Of a stretch of DNA of 64,000 nucleotides, positions 22,110 to 34,284 are shown one piece after another. Position numbers and translations under genes: made by a program. The DNA comes from Echinarachnius parma (taxonomy: Eukaryota; Echinodermata; Echinoidea; Clypeasteroida; Echinarachniidae), in the NCBI GenBank assembly GCA_037951105.1, contig JBAMJV010002056.1:62001-126000 (forward strand), read 5' to 3'. The number at the start of each line of letters is the position of its first letter. The stretch's first letter is position 1. The notes below the pieces were generated by a model. The model was not told the origin of the DNA. It saw only the letters and a program-made list of their open reading frames with translations, and searched no databases.

Positions 22110-22868
22110 GTAGGCAACATCCGCAATATTGTGTATTGATTTTTCATGGAGGCAATGGAATAGTTTGGTCAGACTGAAAGGGGGCACGCCGTATATATTT
22201 TTTCTACAGAATGTATGCATTATTGGCTTTCTTGCAGTGCCACGTCGTGGGAGGGAGCAGGGAGGGTGTGGGAGGGGTATCGCACTATCGCCCCTCCCAC
22301 AGTAGGGAGCTTTTGCAACTTTTCACTCGAAAAAAGTGCAGTGTGTTCCATACCTTGGAATATACTAGAAGCATGACCTCCCACATGATTGAAACCATTA
22401 TAGAAACACAAACATGCATACACCCTACATGCATGTCTGTATAGGCTATATTTGGGGAGGGTATGTGGTTAGATTTTTTGTATGTATCACCTCAGAAGTA
22501 TGATAGTTGTGCAAAGGAGAGATATCCCCCACCCTTTACCCTGTCATACCCCCAATTTATTCCTGTGATGTTTTGTATGGAAAATTATTAGAAGGGGGGG
22601 GGGGGTACGCCCCCATGCAACATCACTGCATGTAGAGGTTGCTCCCCCTGTACTCCTTATTTTTTAATAACAAAGTGAATGAAAGATGTGGATTGTCAGA
22701 CAGTGTCAGCACATTATTTATCTTTTGTGTCAACCAGTTGCAAATAACTACAAGTCTGTTTTTTGTTAGTATCTAACATGCACACACACCCAAACAAACA
22801 CACACACACCTACACTCACACATACTCTGCGGATACATCACTACACAGAGCCCACATTTACTTTCAAG
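22110..22868. repeat. Intergenic, with G-rich dispersed repeat
   Basis: 22250-22350 matches the repeat at 2300-2430 (CCCCTCCCAC, AGTAGGGAGCTTTTGCAA, CTCGAAAAAAGTGCA). A 12-G run lies at 22594-22605. A CA-rich patch (ACACACACCC) is at about 22780-22815. No gene is recognised. Confidence 0.5.
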
Positions 22869-22870
22869 TA

Positions 22871-23045
22871 CAGTCAAACCTGTTATAGCGGCCACCTTTT
22901 TATAGCAGCAAACCTGCCTATAATGGCCACCAAACATGATCCCTTGTCGAGAAAAGGAATGTAATGGAACCTGTCTATAGAGTATAGTGATCACCTTTCT
23001 ACAGTGGCCACTTTGATTGGCGGTCATGGTACACAGGTTGGACTG
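22871..23045. mobile_element. Mariner-like MITE, TIR CAGTCAAACCTG
   Basis: Ends are CAGTCAAACCTG and CAGGTTGGACTG. The left flank is TA; the right flank is TC, so the duplication has decayed. Inside are repeated 'TATAGCGGCCACC' and 'TATAATGGCCACC' words. Single termini of the same type occur at 17893, 42107, 49013 and 58672. Confidence 0.7.
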
Positions 23046-23691
23046 TCCATTTTCATGTTTCTAGCAGTTTTCCCCCTTTGTATAAGTACCTGGTACTATG
23101 TGTGCATTTTTTACATTTCAAACTAACACAATCGCCTGTTTGTGTATGCTGGTAAATTGTACTTTTTTGAAGCAGGATTTACATTCCTGAAATTTGAAGC
23201 AATGCAAATGTATTGTGTATTTACACAGCATTTGCACATGTTATGAAAATCAATTATATAACATATGCAATTATTGTTATTTGGATACTTTGTATTTCAT
23301 TTTTCAATAAATGCAGAAACAACTGTTACAAAAAATTAAATACTGGGTGATTGATTCAACTTTTGGATGTGTGCAGATCATGTAATGTATCTGTGAATGT
23401 GTCTCATACGTTGTCCACTTAGCCATTTGGTTGATCCTGATCTATGAAAAATACAATTGAGTTGGCTGACCCTTCATTACCCTGCATATAATAGGGCAAG
23501 CCTCTGTGAATCCAAGCAAAAGGAGGGTCAAAAGGATAATTGGCATAGTGATACACACTCACATTTCTTCTTGGGTGTTATCAGGAACTTCAATCATACA
23601 TTATATCAATAACCTTGTACAATTATTCTGAATCATATTATTTATTATTCTTTCATCTGAGAAAAACAATGGTTTGTTTGAGTTGTAGCGA

Positions 23692-25583
23692 CCCATACTC
23701 GCTCTCTTCTCGCTTGACCCCGACCTTCATTTACTGAACCGGTCGTATCCAGATTTTTACCTTTACACTTTCACCGGTAATTTTCCACCACGCAGTTCAT
23801 TAACATTCATGTATTCACACCACGTGAGTTCAGCTATCCAATCGCGCCACGTCATTGCGGCTCCGCGCACCCCATCTCGCACGTGGGATTTCCAGCTAGC
23901 CTCACTCCTTGCAACATCTTAAAGGGCATCAAGCGTGGGGATGCTACATAGCGGGTCGCCATTTTGAACTGGGTTAGTTTGCGCGCACCGCATGACACTG
24001 AGCTAACGTGCATTACGCACCGTGCGCAACGCGTATGCAAGATGGCGCCGCGCATCTCATTTGACGAATCTGAACTACCTTTAAGTCGAGTCAACATCAA
24101 CACTCGTTTTCTCTCCCCGCTTTCGAGACCCTTCTGTGGCGTGCATCTTCCATCATGTCACAGTACCTTTCACGCCGTCCCTAGCGGACTGGATGGTTTC
24201 TAGTGGTACGATGTAATCACCGCCGTCTTGTGCCACTGATTCACCACTGGGAGCTTCCACGTCACGATACGCACCGGGAAGTTCTGGCGTACTCATCACA
24301 CAGCTCTACTCACCGCAGCTGTTCTGCTCATCCATCTTCTTAGTCGGCCTACGACAATGGACGACTCACTGTTCCTTCGGCACCGACTCTGATTCCTGTA
24401 TTCATCTTTCCTTGGCATTGACCCGTCGAGCGACTCACCGTCTCCCCGTCGACCGCCGCATCATCTTCTTCATTTCTCGTCTCGACCGCGCCTCGCGAGC
24501 GTCACCATCTTCACGAGCGTACTCATCAGCGTCGTCATCGCGCACTTCGCGGTTCTTCAACCACGTCATCGAAGTCGCGTTTCCGCTTTCCAAGTCTCCG
24601 CATCATCATCGCGTGCAGCCCCTTCCTTCGTACATCCAACTCTCTCACACTTTTCGGACTCTAGCCAACATTCACTGTAAGCAATTATTTACCTGCATTT
24701 ACTTATTGTCATGCATATTTCATTATCAGCTTTGGCCAATGTTACTGTATTCACCTTTCCTTGGCATCGACTCCGATCACCATCTCTCGTTGAGTCAACA
24801 TCAACTCTAGTTTTCTCTCTCCGCCGTCGAGACCCTTCTGTGGCATGAATTTCCATCATGTCACAGCACCTTTCACGCCGCCCCTAGCGGACTGGATAGT
24901 TTCTAGTGGTACGTTATAATCACCGCCGTCTTGTGCCACTGATTCACCACTGGGAGCTTCCACGTCACGAAACGCACGGGGCAGTTCTGGCGTACTCACC
25001 TCACAGCTCGACTCACCGTAGCTGGTCTGCTCACGCATCTTCTTAGTCGGCCTACGACAATGGACGATTCACTGTTCCTTCGGCACCGACTCTGATTCCT
25101 GTATTCACCTTTCCTTGGCATCCACCCGTAGAGCGACTCACCGTCTCCGCGTCAACCGCCGCATCATCTACTTCTCTTCTCGTCTCGACCGCGCCTCGCG
25201 AGCGTCATCTTCACGAGCGTACTCATCAGCGTCGTCATCGCGCACTTCGCGGTTCTTCAACCACGTCATCGAAGTCGCGTTTCCGCTTTCCAAGTCTCCG
25301 CATCATCATCGCGTGCAGCCCCTTCCTTCGTACATCCAACTCTCTCACACTTTTCGGACTCTAGCCAACATTCACTGTAAGCAATTATTTACCTGCATTT
25401 ACTTATTGTCATGCATATTTCATTATCAGCTTTGGCCAATGTTACTACGTGCAATACTGTATTCATTCATATTCTCATCCCGTTGCAACGGCACACATGT
25501 ATTTATTTATAACCCATTAAACATACGAAAAGGGAACCTTACTTTCTCTTGTTTTTTCTTGTCTACCTCGCTTCCTCGTAACT
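23692..25583 (+). mobile_element. Possible solo LTR with internal duplication
   Basis: The segment starts TGTAGCGACCC, a form common in Ty3-type LTRs, has an ATTAAA signal at about 25516 followed by a pyrimidine-rich run, and stops near CCTCGTAACTA. It is GC-richer than its surroundings. No terminal CA and no clear 5-bp target duplication were found, and no gag-pol is present. A promoter or CpG-rich repeat is the alternative. Confidence 0.3.
24088..25455 (+). repeat. 703/704-bp tandem duplication
   Basis: Unit 1 (24088-24791) and unit 2 (24792 to about 25455) match over nearly their full length, almost perfectly across their middle (CATCATCGCGTGCAGCCCC and neighbours). Each keeps an Arg/Ser-rich frame open (24412-24810 and 25115-25585). 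Those frames share sequence because of the duplication and match no family I know. Confidence 0.85.
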
Positions 25584-25694
25584 AAAATAAAATGGTGATA
25601 TGTTGTGTGAACACGCATTACAAATCCATACGCAATCTACACCCACACACAATAATATCCCACAGAGTTTTAAAAATGACAAATTTATGTAATA

Positions 25695-25978
25695 CAGGGA
25701 AACCCTGTTGACAAGATGAATGTTGAATCTATTATTCCTTCAGTATTAGGCTTTGGTTTGACAAAAAAATCTACTGGAACCACTGTACCAACCATATACT
25801 GGGAAACCTCGTTATAAGGAGCTCGCTTATAACGAGGTACCGTGTATAACGAGGAGAATCCTTTGGTCCCAATTTTTCCAATGGCATAATGCATCACTTA
25901 TAACGAGCTCGGTTATAACGAGGTAAAATCGATAGTTTCGACTACCTCGTTATAACGGAGTTTCCCTGTAATAATTTA
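25695..25978. mobile_element. Mariner-like foldback with TATAACGAG repeats, copy 1
   Basis: Flanked by TA, with ends CAGGGAAACCCTGTT and GTTATAACGGAGTTTCCCTG. The words CTCGTTATA and TATAACGAG alternate several times inside, giving nested inverted repeats. It resembles the element at 26416-26585. Confidence 0.75.
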
Positions 25979-26415
25979 TTCCATATTGCCCACTGATTTG
26001 AACTACAAATTAAAAACATCCTTTTTCATTAAATCATAATTACCTTTATCACATGTAATAAGGAAGACATAAAAGATATATTATCAAATTAATTTTGATT
26101 GAATTTGAAAAAGATAACAGATTGTTGCTATGACCACTATTCGGTCATTGTTACTTCCCGGAACAAAACTTATCTTTGTTGATACAGTGGAACCTCCTAA
26201 CAAGAGGTACCGGATACAGCGATGATAATTTTACACATCAAGGATCTTTGTATTTTATTATTTTGAAGCCCAGGCACAAGATATCTGACATAAAGAATTC
26301 AATCCAATTGTGCCCGAAGTGCTTGTTATACTTAGGTTTTGTTAATTTTTAAAATGTGTGCATGAATAATTCCATGCTAAAAAGTTGTATTTGAGAAATG
26401 AACTGTTTATGCTAT

Positions 26416-26585
26416 CTAGGGAAATCCTGTTATAACGAGCTCGCTTATAACGAGGTACCGTTTATAACGAGGAGAATCCTTTGGTCCCGATTCATAAAAT
26501 CATTTACATGCTTGTTATTAATTGGGCCGTTTATAACGAGGTAAATTTGATAGTGCCGACTACCTCGTTATAACAGGGTTTCCCT
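26416..26585. mobile_element. Mariner-like foldback with TATAACGAG repeats, copy 2
   Basis: It shares with 25695-25978 the blocks TATAACGAGCTCGCTTATAA, 'AGGAGAATCCTTTGGTCCC' and the right end TAACAGGGTTTCCCTG followed by TA. The left end (TAGGGAAATCCTG) has diverged. A single terminus of similar type (ACAGTGGAACCTCC) is at about 26185. Confidence 0.75.
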
Positions 26586-26589
26586 GTAT

Positions 26590-28197
26590 ATGAATTTGAA
26601 GGCGTTATCGGTAGGGCCTCAATTTGGCATCAGCATGGTGATGGATGTGTGGGCAATCACTGGCTGAACATCCCTGCCACTTCCCACGGTCGACGTCCAC
26701 ATATACCATGTCTGATACACTAGAAGTCCTGGTCCAATATTATGGTGTTTTTTTCGCTCAGTGACGTACAGAGCTTTCAACGACGCAGGGAGCGATCTAT
26801 TGCCCCGTCCACCGCACTCAAATGACAGTTTCCTAATTTGGTGAAGGCGGACGTACATTCGTAGACTGCATGACATCACATCTCGTTGTCACAATCAATG
26901 CATAGACAACGCATGGCTTGCTTGTATTGTTAACACACAAAATAATTAGCTATGTACCAGACGTGATAGCAATGTGCTGAATGTTTACCTCGCTACAAGT
27001 GTGTTGATTGGCTGACCATAGAGCTGTATCGTGCGGTCGCATAGTAACCAGCATAATTCTGACCAAAGTGTGTCGCAGATTTAAACCCAAGAACGGTCGG
27101 CCCGCTGTTACTGTAGGAAGTTCTTGATTTCGCAAACGAACTGCAGGATTATCCGTCCACGTTGCGTTGGCGAAAACCTGCTAGCTTAGTTCCTTGCTAA
27201 TGGATGTTGGGGGTCCCTTCCTGCAGGGTATGAGCATGGCGACTGGTTGGCGAACACTGGTAATTTGTAAATCATGTGCACTTATTGTACAAAATGAACC
27301 ACAAACATATATTCATGTAGTAAAAAGAGGATTTGATTTCTAATCAACATGGACAAAATTTGTTATTTTCCCTTCAGTTTGTTATTCAGCTGTTAGGATC
27401 GAAAGCTACACTACTATTAACTCTAATTTTATTCCATTGTCAATTTTTCAGTAGCAGTTTTCATCTGTTTTTCAATCAGTATACAGTATACAGCATGCCT
27501 AATATCTGAAAATCTTGCAGAGATACAAAAATTCAAAAATGCATTGTTAACCTTTTCTCATGTCCAGTCTGCCCTTGTTTATTGAGATTTTCTTTTATAA
27601 CAACATAGCAATCACGCCCATGATAAGTTTTCAAAATGTGCGCTCAATGCACATTCTTTCCTCCTCTGACATTTATCTGTTTTCGAATCCCATTGAGATC
27701 ACTTCGTGCAAGTATAGCAATTGACACACAATGGTATGCCAAAATGAACTCTCAATGCTTCTGCCTGCTAATTTGAAGCTGAAATTCAAGTTTCAGAACA
27801 CAGATCTATCATTTATCTTTGTCCACAGTCAAAGAAAAAGGTTCTCAATGAATTACCTAATCCGTAAGTCAATCACGGTCTCCACCAGCACCAATCGTGT
27901 GAGTCGTGTCAGCATGCAGATTGCACATCCATTCTATCGGTACCCGGAAATCCTCTATGTATAATGTCGAAGAGAACAGCCACATCCAATGCTATAAAAT
28001 GAGGATAAAAATCAATAAGTTGCTTTATGATGGCAATTGGTATGGAAAGTCAATTACCTTATGTAAGACAAAAAGAAAACACTGATCATCCAAGGTTTTT
28101 TCCCCCAACATTTTGATTGCCAAGCCTAATATATAATGGAAAAAAACTTGTCCTGAAGTAAGAGATTTGCAGATTAGCCGGTATTGTCCATGGAGGA
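26590..28197. other. Intergenic stretch, no gene recognised
   Basis: Short ORFs on either strand (for example 27731-27964 plus, 26619-26879 minus) have no motif and no match elsewhere in the window. It ends at a 22-G run (28198-28219). Confidence 0.4.
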
Positions 28198-28219
28198 GGG
28201 GGGGGGGGGGGGGGGGGGG
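28198..28219. repeat. 22-base G homopolymer
   Basis: An uninterrupted G run after TGGAGGA. It opens poly-Gly and poly-Pro frames on the two strands that should not be read as genes. Confidence 0.95.
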
Positions 28220-28749
28220 TGAGGTGGGTCACACAAGGCCAAGGGAGCAGAGCTATGCGGCTCTTTACGGCAACAACATCGGCCGGTACAGAGAGTTTGA
28301 CATATTTGACGTAGTCGTACAATATTTCCGAAGCCGAGAGTATGATTTAGTATTGGTTAAAAAAATGTTAGATATGGGAGGTGGAACAATCCACCCAATG
28401 CACCACCACAATTCACAATGACAATAATTTTTATTTTGCGACATTTCACTTTTGTCTTTTGAGTTTGACCGAGTACTACAGACACAGTGCATTCCAGACC
28501 ATGACCTAACATATTCATCAAAAATGAGCATCGATAAAAAAAAAAATTAAAAAAAAACGGATTACCCATTCTAAATATTCTCAAATTTGAGAAGGCTCAT
28601 CATTTTACAATCATAAGTCATAAGTCATAACAAAAGAGATATCAGCATAACTAGATCGACAAATAAAAAAAAAAAACCGGGCGGGGATCGGACACAATTA
28701 TAGCAGGCACGACAAGGTCAAAGGTCACCAAAGCCGTTGCCTAACGCTA

Positions 28750-28906
28750 TTCAAATAATGATAATTATCTCCATACTAAAGGGACATTTGACAAAATCAA
28801 ACCCTATTTTAATCTTCTTTTACCATAAGCTAAACAATACGGTAGAAGAGAAACGAGGAAGCTCCAAGTAATTTTTGTGGAGTTAGACACATTACCTGTA
28901 TGACTT
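28750..28906 (+). mobile_element. TTAA MITE family A, right third
   Basis: Matches the right end of family A: 'ATGATAATTATCT', 'AAAGGGACATTTGACAAAATC', 'AGAAACGAGGAAGCTCCAAG', ending near ACCTGTATGACT and TTAA. The left part is missing. Confidence 0.75.
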
Positions 28907-29097
28907 TAATGGATTATCAATCAGCATTGTTTCATAAACCATGATCAATGCATTCCGCCACATGTGCGGATTCACAACAATGTACAGGCACGCGCAATAC
29001 CTTGTGACTTTTGAATTGGGCCATTTTTTCTTTAATCTGTGCTCATTCAGCCATAAAGTGATGAATATCTATGATTTTCACAAATACTGTACTAGAC

Positions 29098-29196
29098 CAT
29101 TGTACCGATATTGTGGCAAGATGACATCTTGAAACAATTATCGGTTATGAAATTATGGGCAATTGCTTAGGGGTGAAGTTACTTCTTGTGTTCGGT
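29098..29196 (-). repeat. Short dispersed repeat, inverted partner of 21070-21170
   Basis: Reverse complement shares AAGTAACTTCACCCCTAAGC and AATTGCCCATAATTTCATAA with 21080-21117, then a diverged ATCTTGCC block. A nearby ATCAATGCATT/CCACATGTG segment is also shared (28943 and 21330), so a longer old repeat probably underlies both places. Confidence 0.6.
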
Positions 29197-29228
29197 TTAG
29201 ATGTTTTCGGCTACTTTCCCGGCTTTAA

Positions 29229-29596
29229 AGGGACTAAGTAACATTGTCCAAATCCTCAAAATAAAATGTTCGTTCTAGCGGTTCCCTCATAACTTGTTGT
29301 ATTCGTATTAACAATACAATTATGGGACAGGTTTCGGTTTTTCAAATTTCCTTTTCGTTACAAAGTTATGTACGATTGAAGTATTCAGATAAGAAAAACT
29401 CCAGGCGAGTTTTTCATCCCTGTACAAAGTGAATGCAGTGAGTTAGTGAATATCACCCAATATCACTTTGCATTTTCGCTCATTACTTGGCCATGCAATG
29501 TCCATTTGACTTGAAATGTTCACACAATACCCTGTGGACATATGAGATAACAACACTATACATTGCATCAAGCCTAGATCAAGTTACTAGATCCCT
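29229..29596. mobile_element. TTAA MITE family D
   Basis: TTAA flanks it (29225-29228, 29597-29600). Termini AGGGACTAAGTAAC and GTTACTAGATCCCT are inverted repeats with two mismatches. About 368 bp, non-coding. A partial copy starts at 63894 and runs off the window end, sharing TTGTCCAAATCCTCAAAA. Confidence 0.82.
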
Positions 29597-29828
29597 TTAA
29601 GCGCCTAATAAATGTTGCGTATTATTAGTTTTATTGTTATGACACTTTCAGTTCTAATTGTCTAAAGAGAACAGCACTTGTCAAACATTTCCAGCAAATA
29701 CTATCGTTTCTGTCATAGCGTAATGCAAACGCAATAAATGGATTCGTATGAACATAATTCGAAACTCGAATGGTATTCACCACACGGCTCCTGTACAATC
29801 ACTGGCGTACTGGTGTGTTTTTGTGTGT

Positions 29829-30599
29829 GGGGGGGGGGGGGGGCGAGGCGCTTCCCCCTCCCCCCTCCAAATAAATTTCAATCATGGCTTTTATCTAATT
29901 CGATAACAGTGATTGAAAAGAAAAGTATTTATTTAAACAAGAAAACTCAGATTTCGCTTCATGTCAAGTCAAATCTCCTTCCCAAGTATGCACTAGATTT
30001 TTAAAATAAAACATTGCAAAAGCACCTCACCGTGCACCCAATACCACCACACCTTCCAACACACAATTCCCGCTCTCGATTATTGAGTTCGCTCCATCGT
30101 GAATCGGTCCTGTATATGTCTTGAACAAAGGCATAGGGGGGGGGGGGGGGGGTAACCCCACCCCTCCGTCTTTGTCCAACAAATTACCGTTTTGGGATGT
30201 TTGAACACTCTGCCGCCCCCCCCCCCCCCCCCCCTTTCAAATTATTATTCGTCTCCAGACCCAATCAAAAGTGTGAAGAACCCTGATCTTGGCCTCGAAA
30301 ATGCTGACAAATTTTGATCTCGACCTCAACAATTTGGACCAGTCCTGTTTTCGGCTTGAACGATTTACGACTGGACCTGGTCTAGACTTCGAACAATTGG
30401 ACTGGTTACTTGTCTCGGCTTCAAACATTTTCTTCGACTACTCCCCCTCCCCCTCCCCCCCCCCCCCCCACCCCGACCCCTCACTGATAACTTGTTTTCC
30501 TGCGGAAATACCCCCTCCCCCTTTGAAAAAACTCTGGCTACGCCATTGGTCTGGGGACTGGGCTCGTAAACATTAATATGAAAATAAATGTGCAAAACA
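29829..30599. other. G/C-tract-rich intergenic stretch
   Basis: Four homopolymers lie here: 29829-29843 (G), 30136-30152 (G), 30216-30234 (C) and 30455-30469 (C). GGCTACGCCATTGG at about 30536 resembles the right end of the hAT-type element at 50054-50214. Frames opened by the tracts are low complexity. No gene is recognised. Confidence 0.5.
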
Positions 30600-30836
30600 C
30601 ATAAGAAGAACGCTTCTGGCTGCTTACATAGTTTTTAACATTTTTGATCACTCCTGTTTAATTTCATTTTGCATACTTTTGAATTGTATAGTCTACCATT
30701 ATGGATTTTAGCTTATTTATTTGTTCTTTTGCAAGATGTTTTACCATGCTTTTTTATGCGTGCCTTTGTGTATGTTTTATGTTGTATTTTACTCATGTCA
30801 TAATGCCTGTTCTCCAAAGTTCCTATTTAGAATTAA

Positions 30837-31739
30837 ATGACAGTAGACTATCAAAATATTCGTAATTTGTTAAGTCGTAATATAGGGGATGATGAAATTG
30901 ATGGACCTGAAAGCTTATGTTATACCCCATGTGAATTTAACTCACAGGTTCACTCTTTAAATTTACAGTCAAATTTATTTTATCAAACATACTTGCATAT
31001 TAATTGTCGCAGCTTAAATAGAAATTATGATGCAATATGTTCATTTTTAGATGATTTGAATGTGCAATTTTCTGCAATAGGTTTGACTGAAATTTGGATA
31101 AAAGATGCAATACCTTATTATAATTTTAATCAATATATATTTGTAATGAATGCTAGAGAGAACAGAAGGGGAGGTGGTGTAGGAATATTGTTACATGAAA
31201 ACTTGAAGTTTAAACGACGAACTGATTTAGAAGTTATTAACACACAATGTGAATCTATTTTTATTGAAATTGAAAAATCGAAAAAAAATATTTTAATTGG
31301 TGTTTTTTATCGACCTCCTGATCAATCAGTGCAATCATTTTTACAAGAATTTGAACATTTATTAGATATTGTAAATAGAGAAAATAAAATTATATATGTT
31401 ATGGGTGATTTTAATATTAATTTATTTCATATTAATTCTTGTCAACATGTAAATGCCTTTTTAGATATGTTAATGGTAAATACTATGTACCCTATGATAG
31501 ATTGCCCTACACGCATAACTGATAATTCTTGTACATTTATTGATAATATTTTTACAAACAACTTGGATGAGTCATGGACGGGCACAATTATTAGTGATAT
31601 AAGTGATCACCTACCAATATTTTTAATTAATAGTAAAGTGGTTGGAAACAATCATAACCTTTGTATTTTAAACATGATATTACTGAAGAAAATATTACAC
31701 AGTTTATTAGTAAAATGTCAAATATTTCATGGTCATTGA
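30837..31739 (+). pseudogene. NL3 endonuclease domain
   Basis: A 300-residue frame with a complete APE-type endonuclease: INCRSL (residues 55-60), the catalytic LTEIW (83-87), RRGGGVGI (110-117), GVFYRPP (155-161), MGDFNIN (189-195) and ISDISDHLP (252-260, SDH at 256-258). This domain nicks target DNA so the RT can prime on it. The first about 50 residues are a short N-terminal extension. Past about residue 275 the frame leaves the true protein because of a frameshift near 31690; the continuation is in the frame of 31661-33397. Confidence 0.88.
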
Positions 31740-33397
31740 ATTTTGCTAATGTTAATAATGGTTATGATTACTTTTTAAGTAATTATATTGAAATATTTAA
31801 TGAATGTTTTCCTTTAAAACAATTCAAAAAAAGAAAGAAGTGCAATAATGCTTGGTTTACTAAAGAATTACGCAAGATCTGTAAAAAGAAATGCAAATTG
31901 TATAAAAAATATTTAAATAATCGTACTGACTATAGAAAAGAAGTGTATACAAAGTGTAGAAATAAAGTTAATAAATTGATTAAAAAGGCTAAAAATCAAT
32001 ATTTTAAGACTAAGTTTGAATATGCCTCTGGAAATATTAAGAAAATATGGGTATTGATAAATGCAAGCATAGGTAAACAGGTGAAAAAGAAAAATATGCC
32101 AGATTCAATTGTTGTTAATGATCGTGTAATAAATGATAAAAGTGAAATATGTTCATCTTTTAATGACTATTTTATAAATGTGGGTCCAAATTTAACTGAT
32201 AATTTGAATGGCAATATGAATAATCAAGATGACATTTTCAAAAATATTCCTTTTAATGAATTTACAGCATATTGTAATCCTATTACTCCGAAGGAAATAA
32301 TTGATATTGTAAGTACAATGAAAAGTGATAAAAGTTCTGGATATGATGAAATAAGTATAAGATTATTGAAAAGAGTTGTTCATATTGTTTGTTACCCATT
32401 AAGTGCAATATTTAATTTTTCTTTGACAACAGGTTCTGTACCTGATAAATTGAAAATTGCAAAGGTTATACCAGTTTTTAAAAATGGATCAAAAGAAACA
32501 ATATCAAATTATAGACCTATATCTTTACTTCCGGTTTTTTCTAAGATATTAGAACGTGCTGTTTATAATCGTCTTTTAAATTTCTTAAATAAGTGCAATA
32601 TCATAACAGATTGTCAGTATGGTTTTAGACCAGGGCATTCCACATCCACAGCAATAATTCAACTAGTATATAATGTTTTAAAAGTATTTGAAGGACTTGA
32701 AATTTTAATTGGATTATTTTTAGACTTAAGTAAGGCTTTTGATACCCTCGATCATGAAATTTTATTAAAAAAACTTTATTATTATGGAATTCGAGGAATA
32801 TCTTTGAAATGGTTTACAAGTTATTTAGAAAATAGAACACAATTTGTACAAATAGATGATAAAAAATCTGATATTCAATTTTTACGATGTGGAGTGCCCC
32901 AAGAATCTATTCTTGGACCACTATTATTCATTATTTATATAAATGATATGTGTAATATTTCTAGCAAGGTGAAATTTATTCTTTTTGCCGATGACACTAG
33001 TGTGTTCATGTCTCATTCTAACATTGATGTTTTAAAAGAAGATTTTAAGCATGAGTTATTGAAACTTTTTAATTGGTTGTGTATAAATAAATTGGTTTTA
33101 AATTATCAAAAGACAAATTATATGATTTTTACGAAGAAAAAAATTAATTTTGATGATATAGAACTACGGGTAAATCAATATTTATTTGAGCGTGCAATAG
33201 TAGTACAATTTGTAGGTGTTTTAATTGATAGTAGATTATCATGGAATGAACACACTAGTAGTATGTGCAATAGATTAGCCAAAAATGTAGGTGTATTAAG
33301 AAAAAAAATTTCCTGTACATATTTTAAAGATGCTTTATCATTCATTGATTACTCCGTACTTAAATTATTGTATTATAGTATGGGCCTATTCAAGTAA
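31661..33397 (+). pseudogene. NL3 reverse transcriptase
   Basis: A 578-residue frame. A Lys-rich linker (about residues 50-130) precedes RT motifs NYRPISLLPVFSK, YGFRPGHSTS, LFLDLSKAFDTLDH, CGVPQESILGPLLF and the catalytic FADD (442-445, Asp 444 and 445). The usual PQGS of motif B is PQES here (codon at 32903-32905), probably harmful. FADD in place of YADD is seen in some members of the group. The frame departs from the protein near 33350, where the next frame (33330-33569) takes over. Confidence 0.9.
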
Positions 33398-33810
33398 AGA
33401 GAATATAGATAGATTATTCAAATTACAAAAGAAAGCAATACGGATAACTAATCATGCTCATTTGTATGCACATACAAGTCCTTTATTTTATCAATGTAAG
33501 ATATTAACAGTCATTGATATAGGAAATTTACAAATTGCAACATTCATGTACTTACTATTTATTGGATAATTACCGAAACAAATATCTAATTACTTTATTC
33601 AGAATACTCAAATTCATGATTATAATACAAGAAATGTTGCAAATTATCATCTTCCTAAAATACGAACCACCATTATGAAAAATTCTTTGTTTTTTAAGGG
33701 CCCACAGTTATGGAATAACATCCCCACTGAATTAAAGTCTCGTCAATCTGTAAACATTTTTAAATACAAATATAAAAAATACTTATTAGATAACTACAAT
33801 GTGCAATAGA
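33330..33810 (+). pseudogene. NL3 RT C-terminal region
   Basis: The segment LYHSLITPYLNYCIIVWA continues the RT from the previous frame. It is followed by KLQKKAIRIT, a stop at 33567-33569, and then in the same frame HDYNTRN and GPQLWNNIPTELKS, the typical end of L2/CR1-group ORF2 proteins, with a terminal stop at about 33808. The two parts are separated only by the single stop codon. Confidence 0.82.
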
Positions 33811-33896
33811 ATTATCAGGCAATATGACAATGTTTTAATGTATTTGTTTTGTTTTGTATTAGTGTATAGTTATCCTATTATGTAATACTTTTATAC

Positions 33897-33944
33897 AGGG
33901 GTTAGCTTTCATATAAGGAGCCTTACTCCTTTCTGCTAACCCCT
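33897..33944 (+). other. NL3 3'-UTR hairpin
   Basis: AGGGGTTAGC pairs perfectly with GCTAACCCCT. Inside, AAGGAG pairs with CTCCTT around a CCTTA loop. It lies about 100 bases before the GAATT tail and resembles the NL7 hairpin in layout (outer AGGGG stem, bulges, short inner stem). Confidence 0.85.
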
Positions 33945-34284
33945 AACACTGTCATATGAATGTCTTTTATGTTTTTTTTTCTATCTCTGTATTTTGTATT
34001 GTTTGCATTTGATGTATTTTATGACAAGTGTTGAATAAACTGAATTGAATTGAATTGAATACATTGTTCATGTTGTTTTTGGCATAAACTAATTATTGTG
34101 ATGACCTGATTGAGCTGAATATGTCACATTGCGAATATTTGTTGTCGTTGAATTTTTGATTTGCCCTTATGAATCAATCATAACCTCTTGTGGTCTGTTG
34201 AATCATGACGATGATGACGCACAAATGAACATTATAGAACATGTCATCAAGTCAGAATTTCCTTTTTAGGTGTGCACCAGATTG

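Larger units (their letters stand above)
30600..34060 (+). mobile_element. NL3: nearly complete non-LTR retrotransposon (L2/CR1 group)
   Basis: The element has a short AT-rich leader, endonuclease, RT, C-terminal region, a 3' hairpin (33897-33944) and a tail of four GAATT repeats (34041-34060). The start is approximate. Its AT-rich codon use sets it apart from the G-rich DNA around it. Two frameshifts (about 31690 and 33350), a stop (33567-33569) and a Gly-to-Glu change in RT motif B make it inactive. A separate ORF1 was not found. Confidence 0.88.

Noticed and set aside
24412..25585. Two related Arg/Ser-rich ORFs (133 and 157 residues)
   Set aside because: They are similar because the DNA is tandemly duplicated; composition is low complexity and no domain is seen.
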